Notes: generated by a model not told the origin, from the sequence alone. DNA of 25,167 bases from Lachnoclostridium sp. UBA7122 (GCA_002493085.1 DKXQ01000085.1:472-25638), one strand, 5' to 3'. Positions 1 to 7,669 are shown, numbered from the stretch's first letter. Made by a program: numbers and translations.

Positions 1-214
1 ATGGACTCTGGCATGGCAATTTCAAAATTTTTCCAGCCGGCAACCCACTTTCGCACGCTTTGCCAAAGGTGAAGCACGCAGTGGTGCATAAAGTCCTAAA
101 AAACAGGGCTTAAACACCAGCGGCTTCATATAACTGCCTTTTAAAAAAACTTCTGAAATTTGCCATGCAATGTACATTTTGGCTGGTTTTTAGTAAAACC
201 TGTGATACAATTAG
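1..214. other. Unassigned stretch, no gene seen
   Basis: I find no supportable coding region here. All three plus frames are closed by stops within about 110 bases, and the minus frame that stays open over 110-325 is only the antisense of the remnant that follows. The first 120 bases are about 49% G+C by my count, clearly richer than the genes to the right. This could be the tail of an intergenic repeat, a decayed gene or a structured RNA; I cannot decide. The window edge cuts it off. Confidence 0.4.
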
Positions 215-394
215 ATGAAAAAGCTGGCAAAGCAGACAGACACAGACTATTTTAATTACACAGGTTTTTTGACAGATTCTGAAGGTTACCTGAAAACAAA
301 ATACGCTGCAAGTGACGGCTACCACTGGAATAAGGCTGCTTATGCTAAATTTGCAGAAAAGACAGAAAAATTTGATAAATCTTCAGACAGATAG
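215..394 (+). pseudogene. C-terminal remnant resembling an SGNH/GDSL hydrolase
   Basis: A 59-codon open stretch begins right after an in-frame TAG (212-214) and ends at TAG 392-394. Its peptide contains YFNYTGFLTDSEGYLK, then SDGYHWNKAAY at about residues 33-43. The D-G-x-H pattern followed by a small-residue helix matches block V of SGNH/GDSL esterases, where Asp and His complete the catalytic triad near the C-terminus; family members commonly have an F/L-x-D-x-x-G-x-L-K segment just upstream. There is no ribosome site before the first ATG, and blocks I-III are absent from the 214 bases available. I read it as the tail of a decayed gene lying tail-to-tail with tpiA. A short independent gene is less likely. 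The family call is inferred from motif spacing only. Confidence 0.45.
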
Positions 395-416
395 TTTAGC
401 CAGTTCCTAAGACACC

Positions 417-454
417 AAAAAGAGGCATCAAAGGAATCCATTTCCCTTGATACC
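417..454 (-). terminator. Intrinsic terminator of the gap-pgk-tpiA cluster
   Basis: On the minus strand a 13-bp stem (arms 442-454 and 424-436, five-base loop) is followed by a run of five U after UC. Two of the 13 pairs are G-U wobbles that pair only in the minus-strand RNA; in the plus-strand RNA the same positions are A-C mismatches. This fixes its direction and makes it the end of the tpiA transcript, about 50 bases after the stop codon. Confidence 0.85.
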
Positions 455-504
455 CCCATTTTACCACATTTCTGAAGTATCAGATTTTTGCAAAAAACCT
501 AACT

Positions 505-1251
505 TTAAGCATTGACAATCTTGCCAAAATCAGCTTTAAGTGAAGCACCACCAATAAGACCACCATCAATATCTGGCTTCGCAAGCAGTTCAGCGGCATT
601 GCCTGCGTTCATAGAGCCACCATACTGGATGCGCACAGCTTCAGCTGTATCATTGTCATACATTTCTGCAATCAGGCTGCGTATCCCCTGGCATACTTCC
701 TGTGCCTGGTCTGCTGTTGCTGTCTTTCCTGTACCGATTGCCCAGATTGGCTCATAAGCGATAACAAGCTTTTTAACCTGGTCTGCTGTTATTCCAGCAA
801 GGTCTGACTTAATCTGTAAGCGTATCCAGTCCATTGTTACGCCTGTTTCCCTCTGCTCTAATGACTCACCACAGCAGAGTATAGGGGTAATTCCTGCTTC
901 AAATGCTTTCTTAACTTTCTTGTTTAACAGGCAGTCATCTTCTTTAAAGTAATCACGGCGCTCTGAATGTCCGATAATTACGTATTTAACACCTGCATCT
1001 GTAAGCATTGCAGCAGAAATTTCGCCTGTATATGCACCACTGTCCTCAAAGTACATATTTTCAGCACCAACTTCTACATTAGTGCCTTTTACAGCTTCTA
1101 CAACAGGTACTATGTCAACTGCTGGCACACAGTATACAACATCTACATCATCATTTTTTACTAAATCTTTTAATTCATTTACCAGTGCAACTGCTTCACT
1201 AGGAGTTTTATTCATCTTCCAGTTGCCTGCAATAATTCTTCTTCTTGCCAT
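505..1251 (-). CDS. tpiA: Triosephosphate isomerase
   Basis: Interconverts dihydroxyacetone phosphate and glyceraldehyde 3-phosphate in cytosolic glycolysis. The 248 residues match the usual family length of about 250. Visible landmarks are the N-terminal GNWKMNK with catalytic Asn10 and Lys12, GHSERR with electrophile His95, and AYEPIWAIGTGKTA with catalytic base Glu167 followed by flexible loop 6. The phosphate-binding glycines are in YGGS (211-213) and GGASL (234-235). The start ATG has AGGAAAG six bases upstream. It is the last gene of a gap-pgk-tpiA series on the minus strand, 64 bases after pgk, and is followed by an intrinsic terminator. No separate promoter is evident, so it is probably co-transcribed with pgk. 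Nothing in the sequence suggests loss of function. Confidence 0.98.
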   Translation of the reverse strand: MARRRIIAGNWKMNKTPSEAVALVNELKDLVKNDDVDVVYCVPAVDIVPVVEAVKGTNVEVGAENMYFEDSGAYTGEISAAMLTDAGVKYVIIGHSERRDYFKEDDCLLNKKVKKAFEAGITPILCCGESLEQRETGVTMDWIRLQIKSDLAGITADQVKKLVIAYEPIWAIGTGKTATADQAQEVCQGIRSLIAEMYDNDTAEAVRIQYGGSMNAGNAAELLAKPDIDGGLIGGASLKADFGKIVNA

Positions 1252-1272
1252 TATCTTTCCTCATTTCTGCAC

Positions 1273-1289
1273 GGCCAGCAGGGCTGGCC
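1273..1289. repeat. Perfect GC-rich palindrome between pgk and tpiA
   Basis: GGCCAGC-AGG-GCTGGCC forms a 7-bp perfect stem with a three-base loop, about 20 bases before the tpiA start on the minus strand. No U-run follows it in the minus-strand RNA, so it is not an ordinary terminator. It may be an mRNA processing or stabilising element between two cistrons. A close relative (TTGCCAGC-AG-GCTGGCAA) sits at 8703-8720 in another promoter. Confidence 0.6.
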
Positions 1290-1315
1290 ATAGCTTTTTT
1301 AATAACTATTTATGA

Positions 1316-2515
1316 TTATTTATCATCTGCTGCGGCTACACCAGGAAGTTCTTTACCCTCTAAGAATTCAAGTGAGGCACCACCGCCTGTAGAAATATGT
1401 GTCATTTTGTCACCAAAACCAAGCTGGTTTACAGCTGCTGCACTGTCACCACCACCTATAATTGTTGTTGCATCTTCAAGCTCTGCCATAGCTTTAGCTA
1501 CTTCAATAGTGCCTTTTGCAAAGTTAGGCATTTCAAAACATCCCATAGGTCCGTTCCACACTACTGTCTTTGCTCCTTTTATTGCATCTGCAAATAATTT
1601 AGATGTCTCTGCTCCGATATCAAGACCCTGCATATCAGCAGGAATCTCTCCACGGCCTACAGTTTTGAAATTAGCATCATTTGAGAAATCATCTGCTACA
1701 ACGGTATCAACTGGTATAAGAAGTTTAACGCCTTTTTCTTCTGCCTTTTTCTCCATATCAAGTGCATATTGTTTATAGTCTTCTTCAAGAAGTGAGCTGC
1801 CAGTTTCTTCACCATGTGCAGCCATAAATGTATATGCCATTCCACCGCCAATTATAAGAGTATCAACTTTGTCAAGCAGGTTATTGATAACTGAAATCTT
1901 TGAAGAAACTTTAGCACCACCAAGAATAGCAACAAATGGTCTTACAGGATTGTTTACTGCATTGCCAAGGAAGTCAATTTCTTTCTGCATAAGATAGCCA
2001 ACTGCACAGTCACCTTCAACAAACTTTGTAACACCAACATTTGAGCAGTGTGCCCTGTGTGCTGTACCAAATGCATCATTTACAAATACATCACAAAGTG
2101 AAGCCAGTTCTTTAGAGAATTCCTCTCCATTCTTGGTCTCTTCTGCCCTGTAACGTGTATTTTCAAGAAGAATTACATCACCATCATTCATAGCACTGGC
2201 AGCAGCTTTTGCATTGTCACCTACAACGTTATTGTCTGCTGCAAATTTAACTTCCTGCCCTAAAAGCTCTGAAAGCCTCTTTGCAACTGGTGCCAGTGAA
2301 AGTTCTGGTTTTGGCTCTCCCTTTGGCTTGCCAAGGTGTGAACAAAGGATTATCCTGCCACCATCTGCGATTAACTTCTTAATTGTAGGAAGGGCAGCTA
2401 CAAGACGGTTTTCGTCTGTAATTTTGCCATCCTGTAATGGTACATTGAAATCACATCTTACTAAAACTTTCTTGCCTTTTACGCTGATATCGTCAACTGA
2501 TTTCTTATTTAACAT
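1316..2515 (-). CDS. pgk: Phosphoglycerate kinase
   Basis: Transfers phosphate from 1,3-bisphosphoglycerate to ADP, the first ATP-forming step of glycolysis. From the ATG at 2513-2515 the protein has 399 residues, close to the usual length of about 395. Family signatures are RCDFNVPL (20-27) and SHLGKPKG (59-66) in the N-terminal substrate domain, GGAKVSSKI in the hinge region, and NGPMGCFE and GGGDSAAAV in the C-terminal nucleotide domain. A longer reading starting at 2536 would place the ribosome site (AGAGG, six bases before 2515) inside the gene, and its extra MRRKRYF is not typical of the family, so I use the shorter start. It lies 192 bases downstream of gap and 64 bases upstream of tpiA. 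Confidence 0.98.
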   Translation of the reverse strand: MLNKKSVDDISVKGKKVLVRCDFNVPLQDGKITDENRLVAALPTIKKLIADGGRIILCSHLGKPKGEPKPELSLAPVAKRLSELLGQEVKFAADNNVVGDNAKAAASAMNDGDVILLENTRYRAEETKNGEEFSKELASLCDVFVNDAFGTAHRAHCSNVGVTKFVEGDCAVGYLMQKEIDFLGNAVNNPVRPFVAILGGAKVSSKISVINNLLDKVDTLIIGGGMAYTFMAAHGEETGSSLLEEDYKQYALDMEKKAEEKGVKLLIPVDTVVADDFSNDANFKTVGRGEIPADMQGLDIGAETSKLFADAIKGAKTVVWNGPMGCFEMPNFAKGTIEVAKAMAELEDATTIIGGGDSAAAVNQLGFGDKMTHISTGGGASLEFLEGKELPGVAAADDK

Positions 2516-2633
2516 AAAATACCTCTTTCTGCGCAACTTGTAATTTTAATAAATTTCCATAAAACTGTCCCTGTGTTACACTGTTACTATAAAGAAGCCT
2601 TGCGCTGGACCCTATAAAATATACAGGAACATA

Positions 2634-2672
2634 ATATACGGGTCCGGTCCATAAAAGACCGGACCCGTATAT
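2634..2672. repeat. 16-bp perfect hairpin between gap and pgk
   Basis: Arms 2634-2649 and 2657-2672 are exact reverse complements with a seven-base loop. In the minus-strand mRNA the hairpin lies about 35 bases after the gap stop and is followed by UAUGUUCC rather than a U-run, so a classical intrinsic terminator is unlikely. Its place between two glycolytic genes that often differ in expression suggests a 3' stabiliser for gap mRNA, or a processing or partial-termination site. Function is inferred; the stem is seen directly. Confidence 0.75.
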
Positions 2673-2707
2673 GAACCGTATCCAGATTTTAACTATAAAA
2701 CTGGTTC

Positions 2708-3724
2708 TTAAGCTAACTCTGAGAAGTACTTGATTGTCCTTACCATCTGTGATGTATAAGAATTTTCATTATCATACCATGAAACTACCTGTACTTCATA
2801 GAGGTCATCTGCAACTTTGGAAACCATTGTCTGTGTAGCATCAAAGAGAGAGCCATATCTCATGCCTACGATATCTGAAGAAACAATTTCATCTTCATTG
2901 TAACCAAATGACTCATTAGCTGCTGCCTTCATAGCTTCATTAATAGCTTCAACAGTTACGTCACTTCTCTTAACAACTGCTGTTAAGATAGTTGTTGAAC
3001 CTGTAGGAGTTGGAACACGCTGTGCAGAACCGATAAGCTTGCCATTTAACTCAGGGATAACAAGTCCGATAGCTTTAGCAGCGCCTGTGCTGTTAGGAAC
3101 AATATTAACAGCTGCAGCACGTGACCTTCTTAAATCGCCTTTTCTCTGTGGGCCATCAAGTGTCATCTGGTCACCTGTGTAAGCATGGATTGTTACCATA
3201 ATACCTGACTGTACTTCTGCATACTTGTTAAGTGCGTCAGCCATAGGAGCTAAACAGTTTGTTGTACATGAAGCAGCTGAGATAATAGTATCTTCAGGCT
3301 TTAATGTCTCATGGTTTGTGTTATACACGATTGTAGGAAGGTCATTACCAGCTGGAGCTGAAATAACTACCTTGCGTGCACCTGCATCAATATGTGCCTG
3401 TGCTTTAGCCTTTGAAGTATAGAAGCCTGAGCACTCAAGAACTACATCAACACCGAGCTCACCCCAAGGGCAGTTTTTAGCATCAGGGAATGCATAAATC
3501 TTAATCTCCTTGCCATCAACTGTGATTGAATCTTCACCAGCTGAAACAGAATCAGCTTTGTCATACTTACCCTGTGATGAATCATATTTTAAAAGATGGG
3601 CAAGCATCTTAGGGCTTGTTAAATCATTGATAGCTACTACTTCATAACCCTCTGCACCAAACATCTGTCTGAAAGCAAGACGTCCGATACGTCCAAAACC
3701 ATTGATTGCAACTTTAACTGCCAT
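2708..3724 (-). CDS. gap: Glyceraldehyde-3-phosphate dehydrogenase, type I
   Basis: Oxidises and phosphorylates glyceraldehyde 3-phosphate to 1,3-bisphosphoglycerate with NAD. The protein has 338 residues, standard for the family. The Rossmann start is INGFGRIGR, followed by AINDLTSP with Asp34, the residue that holds the adenosine ribose and favours NAD over NADP. The catalytic motif is SCTTNCLAP with Cys153; His180 (in TIHAYTGDQ) is its general base. SWYDNENSY closes the C-terminal domain. The start has a strong AGGAGG. It heads the cluster and has a clear promoter about 100 bases upstream. The sequence resembles the glycolytic GapA type rather than the gluconeogenic one; that reading rests on motif resemblance. 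Confidence 0.98.
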   Translation of the reverse strand: MAVKVAINGFGRIGRLAFRQMFGAEGYEVVAINDLTSPKMLAHLLKYDSSQGKYDKADSVSAGEDSITVDGKEIKIYAFPDAKNCPWGELGVDVVLECSGFYTSKAKAQAHIDAGARKVVISAPAGNDLPTIVYNTNHETLKPEDTIISAASCTTNCLAPMADALNKYAEVQSGIMVTIHAYTGDQMTLDGPQRKGDLRRSRAAAVNIVPNSTGAAKAIGLVIPELNGKLIGSAQRVPTPTGSTTILTAVVKRSDVTVEAINEAMKAAANESFGYNEDEIVSSDIVGMRYGSLFDATQTMVSKVADDLYEVQVVSWYDNENSYTSQMVRTIKYFSELA

Positions 3725-3829
3725 GTTTAAAAATCCTCCTAAATAATATAATTTTATACTATGCAGGCTTGTCCTCAGTAAATATGGAAAAACCTGACAG
3801 AATACAAACTCTTAAATTCCTCTTTTCCT

Positions 3830-3858
3830 ATTGTACCCAATTACGGCAAAAATTTCAA
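3830..3858 (-). promoter_or_regulatory. Sigma-A promoter of gap
   Basis: On the minus strand TTGAAA (3853-3858) and TACAAT (3830-3835) are separated by exactly 17 bases. Transcription would start near 3823, giving a leader of about 100 bases before the gap ATG. I see no recognised riboswitch or obvious operator in that leader. Confidence 0.75.
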
Positions 3859-3960
3859 GTTAAATTCAAAAAGTTTCTATAAACTTTATAATTTACAGCA
3901 AACCGTTATTATACCTGTTTATTTTACACATGTATATTAAATAGCCATAGATAACAGCCC

Positions 3961-3994
3961 GTTACTATTCACGGTCTATGCCGTTCATAGTAAC
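3961..3994. repeat. Symmetric hairpin directly after nrdG
   Basis: GTTACTAT-TC-ACGG-TCTATG-CCGT-TC-ATAGTAAC folds into an 8-bp outer stem, a symmetric two-by-two internal loop, a 4-bp inner stem and a six-base loop. It begins six bases after the nrdG stop on the minus strand. No U-run follows in that strand, so it is either a weak or Rho-assisted terminator or a 3' mRNA protector. It lies upstream of the gap promoter and so separates the two transcription units. Confidence 0.65.
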
Positions 3995-4000
3995 AACAGC

Positions 4001-4537
4001 TCAGCTATTGCTGTCCCAGTAAACCAGCTCTCCTGCTGCCATACTTTCTTTGACCATTATAGTCCTCTGGTTAGAAGAACCTTTAAATACAAGCCCTAAG
4101 TCTTTTTTTTCTGCTATAAATTCGCCATCGACCATAACATCAATATAAGAAAGCAGTTCTTCTGTTTCTTTCCATTCATTAACCATATATCCAGTCACGT
4201 CTTTTTCAAAGTCATATCCTGTAAAGCACCACACATTTTTTTCAGGATATATATTTGTAACTTTTCTTAAAAGAGGAAGAAGACCCTGCTGGTTTATATG
4301 CTCCATCGGCTCTCCTCCAAGCAGTGTTATGCCCTTTATATAATCTGGTTCCATGTACTTTATAATTTCATTTTCTGTTTCCTCTGTAAATGGCTTTCCA
4401 TAGTTAAAATCCCATGTTTCAGGGTTAAAACACTCCCTGCAGTGGTGCGTACAGCCACTCACAAATAGTGACACACGCACCCCTGGGCCATTTGCAACAT
4501 CACATATTTTTATATCTGCATAATTCATACAAGCCAT
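4001..4537 (-). CDS. nrdG: Anaerobic ribonucleotide reductase activating protein
   Basis: Radical-SAM activase that installs the glycyl radical on NrdD. At 178 residues it is near the usual length. The cluster-binding motif is CTHHCREC with Cys29, Cys33 and Cys36 (CX3CX2C), where the last cysteine is followed by Phe as is usual; the SAM-contacting LLGGEP segment follows, and NQRTI near the C-terminus is typical of the family. Translation could start at 4537 or at the in-frame ATG 4526-4528, which gives the more typical MNYADIK beginning; AGGAAAGG serves either. It lies 20 bases downstream of nrdD and is certainly co-transcribed with it. Confidence 0.97.
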   Translation of the reverse strand: MACMNYADIKICDVANGPGVRVSLFVSGCTHHCRECFNPETWDFNYGKPFTEETENEIIKYMEPDYIKGITLLGGEPMEHINQQGLLPLLRKVTNIYPEKNVWCFTGYDFEKDVTGYMVNEWKETEELLSYIDVMVDGEFIAEKKDLGLVFKGSSNQRTIMVKESMAAGELVYWDSNS

Positions 4538-4557
4538 GCCTTTCCTAAAAACCAGAA

Positions 4558-6684
4558 CTACAGATGCAGCACTCTTGCATTAATTTCCTTAGTTTTGCCA
4601 TCATTCCAGAAATTTTCACCCAGATAGCCACAAGTCCTTCTTGTAACATTCATTTTATTCCTGTCTTTGTTATGGCACTGTGGACATTCCCACTCAAGGC
4701 TGTCATTTACAATAATCTCCCCATCATAACCACATACATGGCAGTAATCAGACTTTGTATTAAATTCTGCATACTGGATATTGTCATAAATAAACCGGAC
4801 TACATCTTCTAACGCTTCAAGATTATGCCTCATATTTGGTATTTCCACATATGAAATCGCACCACTTGAAGAAATGTTCTGAAACTGGCTCTCAAATTTG
4901 AATTTACTAAAAGCATCTATCTTCTCACGCACATCAACATGATATGAATTAGTATAATAACCTTTATCAGTAATATCTTTAATGCTGCCAAATTTCTTTT
5001 TATCTATTTCTGCAAAACGGTAGCACAGGCTTTCAGCGGGAGTCCCATACAGGCCAAATCCTATGCCTGTCTCAAGTTTCCATGTATCACATGCAAGGCG
5101 CAGCCTTTTCATAAGACGTAGTGCAAAATTAGTGCCTTTTGGCTTAGTATGGCTTACACCTGTCATAAGCTTTGTAACTTCATACAGGCCAATATAGCCT
5201 AAAGAAATAGTGGAATATCCGTTGTGCAGCAGTTTATCTATAGGCTCATTCTTTCCAAGCCTTGCAATAGCACCATACTGCCAGTGTATAGGGCTTACAT
5301 TGGACAGTGTGCCTTCAAGTGCATGGTGGCGGCACATAAGTGCCTCAAAGCAGAGTGCAAGCCGCTCTTCGAGAAGCTCCCAGAAGACTTCTTCATCACC
5401 ATTTGCTATTATTCCTATCTGTGGAAGGTTTATACTGACAACACCCTGGTTAAAACGTCCTTCAAACTTGTACTTTCCGTTTTCATCTTTCCACGGTGTG
5501 AGAAAACTTCTGCATCCCATGCACGAAAATACATTGCCTTCATAATTTTCACGCATCTTTTTAGCTGAAATATAGTCTGGATACATCCTTTTAGCTGAAC
5601 ATTTTACTGCCAGTTTTGTAAGGTAGTCATATCTGCCGCCCTTCAGGCAGTTGTGTTCATCAAGCACATATATAAGTTTAGGAAAAGCTGGTGTAACATA
5701 TACGCCCTTTTCATTCTTTATGCCCTCAATGCGCTGTTTAAGTATCTCTTCAATAATCAGGGCATTTTCTTCTACATATGGGTCAGCGATATCAAGATTT
5801 AAAAATAAAGTAACAAATGGTGACTGCCCGTTTGTAGTCATCAGTGTATTAATCTGGTACTGTATAGTCTGCACTCCTGATTTAAGTTCATCAGCGAGCC
5901 TGTCATTTACAAACTCCTGAAGTACTTCACTGCTTATGCTGTCCCCATATTTTTCCCTGTAATGCGCAGTATATTTATCACGGCTTTTTCTGAGGTATTT
6001 GCCAAGATGCCTTATATCAACAGACTGTCCGCCATACTGGCTGCTTGCAACTGCTGATATTATCTGTGTCATAACAGTACATGCCACCTGGAAACTTTTT
6101 GGGCTCTCTATAAGCTTTCCATTCATAACAGTACCATTTTCAAGCATATCACCTATATTGATAAGACAGCAGTTAAATATGCTCTGCAGAAAATAATCCA
6201 TGTCATGGAAATGCAGGATACCTTCTTCATGTGCCTTGGTAACATTTTCTGGAAGAAGCACCCTTTTTGTCAAATCCTTAGATACTTCACCAGCAATCAA
6301 ATCCCGCTGTGTAGAGGCAATATAAGCATTTTTGTTAGAATTTTCTTCCATTATATCTTTATTGCTGTTCTTTATAAGGCTCATTATAGAGTCATCAGTT
6401 GTATTAGCACGGCGTACCATCTCACGTTTATACCTGTATATTATATACTTCTTGGAAAGTTCAAACTTGCCCTCGCCCATAAGCTTCTGTTCAATCATAT
6501 CCTGGATATCTTCAACCATAAGATTGTCCATGTGCTTATTTTCGATGCCAGCCACAATCGAATCGATTTTCTCTTCTGAAACCTGTTCATAACGGTCTAC
6601 CTCAGCATTAGCTTTCTGTATTGCGGTTACTATCTTATTACGGTCGTATTCCACAACTCTGCCATCACGTTTTATAACTTTCAT
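4558..6684 (-). CDS. nrdD: Anaerobic (class III) ribonucleoside-triphosphate reductase
   Basis: Makes deoxyribonucleoside triphosphates under anaerobic conditions using a glycyl radical. From the ATG at 6682-6684 the protein has 708 residues, as expected. Residues 1 to about 90 form an ATP-cone (KVIKRDGRVVEYDR), the allosteric nucleotide site. The central barrel follows, with FSCMGCRSF carrying conserved cysteines. A zinc site uses Cys648, Cys651, Cys667 and Cys670. The radical motif RTCGYLG places the radical on Gly686, 22 residues from the end. A start at 6744 is possible but would bury the AGAGGGG ribosome site six bases before 6684. The promoter carries two NrdR-type boxes. Confidence 0.98.
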   Translation of the reverse strand: MKVIKRDGRVVEYDRNKIVTAIQKANAEVDRYEQVSEEKIDSIVAGIENKHMDNLMVEDIQDMIEQKLMGEGKFELSKKYIIYRYKREMVRRANTTDDSIMSLIKNSNKDIMEENSNKNAYIASTQRDLIAGEVSKDLTKRVLLPENVTKAHEEGILHFHDMDYFLQSIFNCCLINIGDMLENGTVMNGKLIESPKSFQVACTVMTQIISAVASSQYGGQSVDIRHLGKYLRKSRDKYTAHYREKYGDSISSEVLQEFVNDRLADELKSGVQTIQYQINTLMTTNGQSPFVTLFLNLDIADPYVEENALIIEEILKQRIEGIKNEKGVYVTPAFPKLIYVLDEHNCLKGGRYDYLTKLAVKCSAKRMYPDYISAKKMRENYEGNVFSCMGCRSFLTPWKDENGKYKFEGRFNQGVVSINLPQIGIIANGDEEVFWELLEERLALCFEALMCRHHALEGTLSNVSPIHWQYGAIARLGKNEPIDKLLHNGYSTISLGYIGLYEVTKLMTGVSHTKPKGTNFALRLMKRLRLACDTWKLETGIGFGLYGTPAESLCYRFAEIDKKKFGSIKDITDKGYYTNSYHVDVREKIDAFSKFKFESQFQNISSSGAISYVEIPNMRHNLEALEDVVRFIYDNIQYAEFNTKSDYCHVCGYDGEIIVNDSLEWECPQCHNKDRNKMNVTRRTCGYLGENFWNDGKTKEINARVLHL

Positions 6685-6749
6685 GATATCCCCTCTTTTA
6701 CTATTTTTCAATAAAAAAATCTTTTTCTCCCCTGTCACACGCATTAACC

Positions 6750-6778
6750 ATTATATCATTGCACAGCAAAAATGTCCA
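6750..6778 (-). promoter_or_regulatory. Promoter of nrdD-nrdG
   Basis: On the minus strand TGGACA (6773-6778) and a perfect TATAAT (6750-6755) lie 17 bases apart. The -35 hexamer shares three bases with the proximal NrdR-type box (6776-6791), so repressor binding there should block RNA polymerase directly. The leader to the nrdD start would be about 60 bases. Confidence 0.8.
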
Positions 6779-6821
6779 CAATATATTGTAAAATTTGGAA
6801 CAAATTTACTATATTTTGTGG
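6776..6821. promoter_or_regulatory. Pair of NrdR-type operator boxes
   Basis: Two 16-bp A/T-rich near-palindromes, CCACAATATATTGTAA (6776-6791) and TTACTATATTTTGTGG (6806-6821), begin exactly 30 bp apart, about three helical turns. Both resemble the NrdR box, approximately ACACWATATATWGTGT, whose known arrangement in many bacteria is two boxes separated by an integral number of turns next to a -35. The outer edges GTCCACA and TGTGGAC are inverted repeats. NrdR is the ATP/dATP-sensing repressor of ribonucleotide reductase genes. No nrdR gene is present in this window. Confidence 0.8.
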
Positions 6822-6866
6822 ACATAACCTTTTTTCTAAGTGTTACAAGTGTAGACAGATATTGCT

Positions 6867-7625
6867 TTATAAATACTGTTTTTTAAAAGATAAAACCTTC
6901 TTAGCATCATTTGACAGATTCATTATATTATTAATTTCTTCGGCAGAAACCTTTGTGTACGCTGACAGTTCCTCCTCAGAAGGCATCCTGCCATATTCTT
7001 CAGCAAGATATCTGGCAGCCTCATGCAGAAGATTGACTTTAGCAAGGACAGCATTTTCCCAGTCTTTGTCTTCAGAAGCCATATCTATCATGCTTTCCAT
7101 TGCATTTATAATTTCCATATTTATTATGCCATTGACAGTTTCATAGTCAGGCTCACCATTGTTTTTAATATATTGTGCCTTGTCCTGTTCAATAACTGAA
7201 ATGCCCATAAGCAGGCCTGCATTGCCCTCAGCAATTATTTCCTCCATGCTTATAATCTGTTTTTTCACCGCCTCACGCTTCTTATAGCCTGACGCAAGTT
7301 CTGCAACATAGCTTAATTTACTTTCAGCCAGCCTGTTCCTTGCAGATGCCTCTCCCATAAGAAAATCCTTTATAAGATTGTCTGGTGCACCACTTCCAGC
7401 CGCCTGTAAGTTTTCATATTTATCCTGCCTGCCACTTTCTGGCATACCATCAATATTAATATCCATAGCAGCCAGATAACGGCATACTGCATCCAGTTTT
7501 ACATCGTTAAGTTCCATATGGCTTAAATACTGTTTTATCTCTTTTCTTGTAAGTTTGTTATCTTGTGAAGCTGCAATAGCCCTTATCTCACCAAGTATTT
7601 CTAAAAACTGCTCCTGTTCTTCCAT
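6867..7625 (-). CDS. Degenerate sigma-70-like protein lacking promoter-recognition regions
   Basis: The 252-residue protein aligns by eye with housekeeping sigma factors over most of its length. Residues 24-58 resemble region 1.1 (LTRKEIKQYL, then an acidic helix pair ending DINIDG). Residues 90-147 resemble regions 2.1-2.2, the core-polymerase-binding part: ARNRLAESKLSYVAELASGY and MEEIIAEGNAGLLM parallel the sigma-A patterns AxxRLxExNLRLVVxIAxxY and LDLIQEGNxGLM. Residues 161-213 run almost collinearly with regions 2.3-3.0 but the WWIRQAI and RTIRIPVH residues that melt and read the -10 element are replaced (GIINMEI, SEDKDWE). Region 3-like YGRMPSEEEL follows and the protein stops before any region 4. 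It may bind core polymerase without reading promoters. It has its own strong promoter. Function is inferred; ordinary sigma activity looks unlikely. Confidence 0.65.
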   Translation of the reverse strand: MEEQEQFLEILGEIRAIAASQDNKLTRKEIKQYLSHMELNDVKLDAVCRYLAAMDINIDGMPESGRQDKYENLQAAGSGAPDNLIKDFLMGEASARNRLAESKLSYVAELASGYKKREAVKKQIISMEEIIAEGNAGLLMGISVIEQDKAQYIKNNGEPDYETVNGIINMEIINAMESMIDMASEDKDWENAVLAKVNLLHEAARYLAEEYGRMPSEEELSAYTKVSAEEINNIMNLSNDAKKVLSFKKQYL

Positions 7626-7669
7626 CAGCCTGAAATTCCCTTCTATTACTCTTTAATATTTTTAAGAGT

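Noticed and set aside
110..325. 71-codon minus-strand frame
   Set aside because: It is antisense to the SGNH-like remnant, has Cys-rich low-information sequence and no ribosome site.
7200..7625. Normal alternative sigma factor
   Set aside because: The -10 recognition residues and all of region 4 are missing, so standard promoter recognition cannot be supported.
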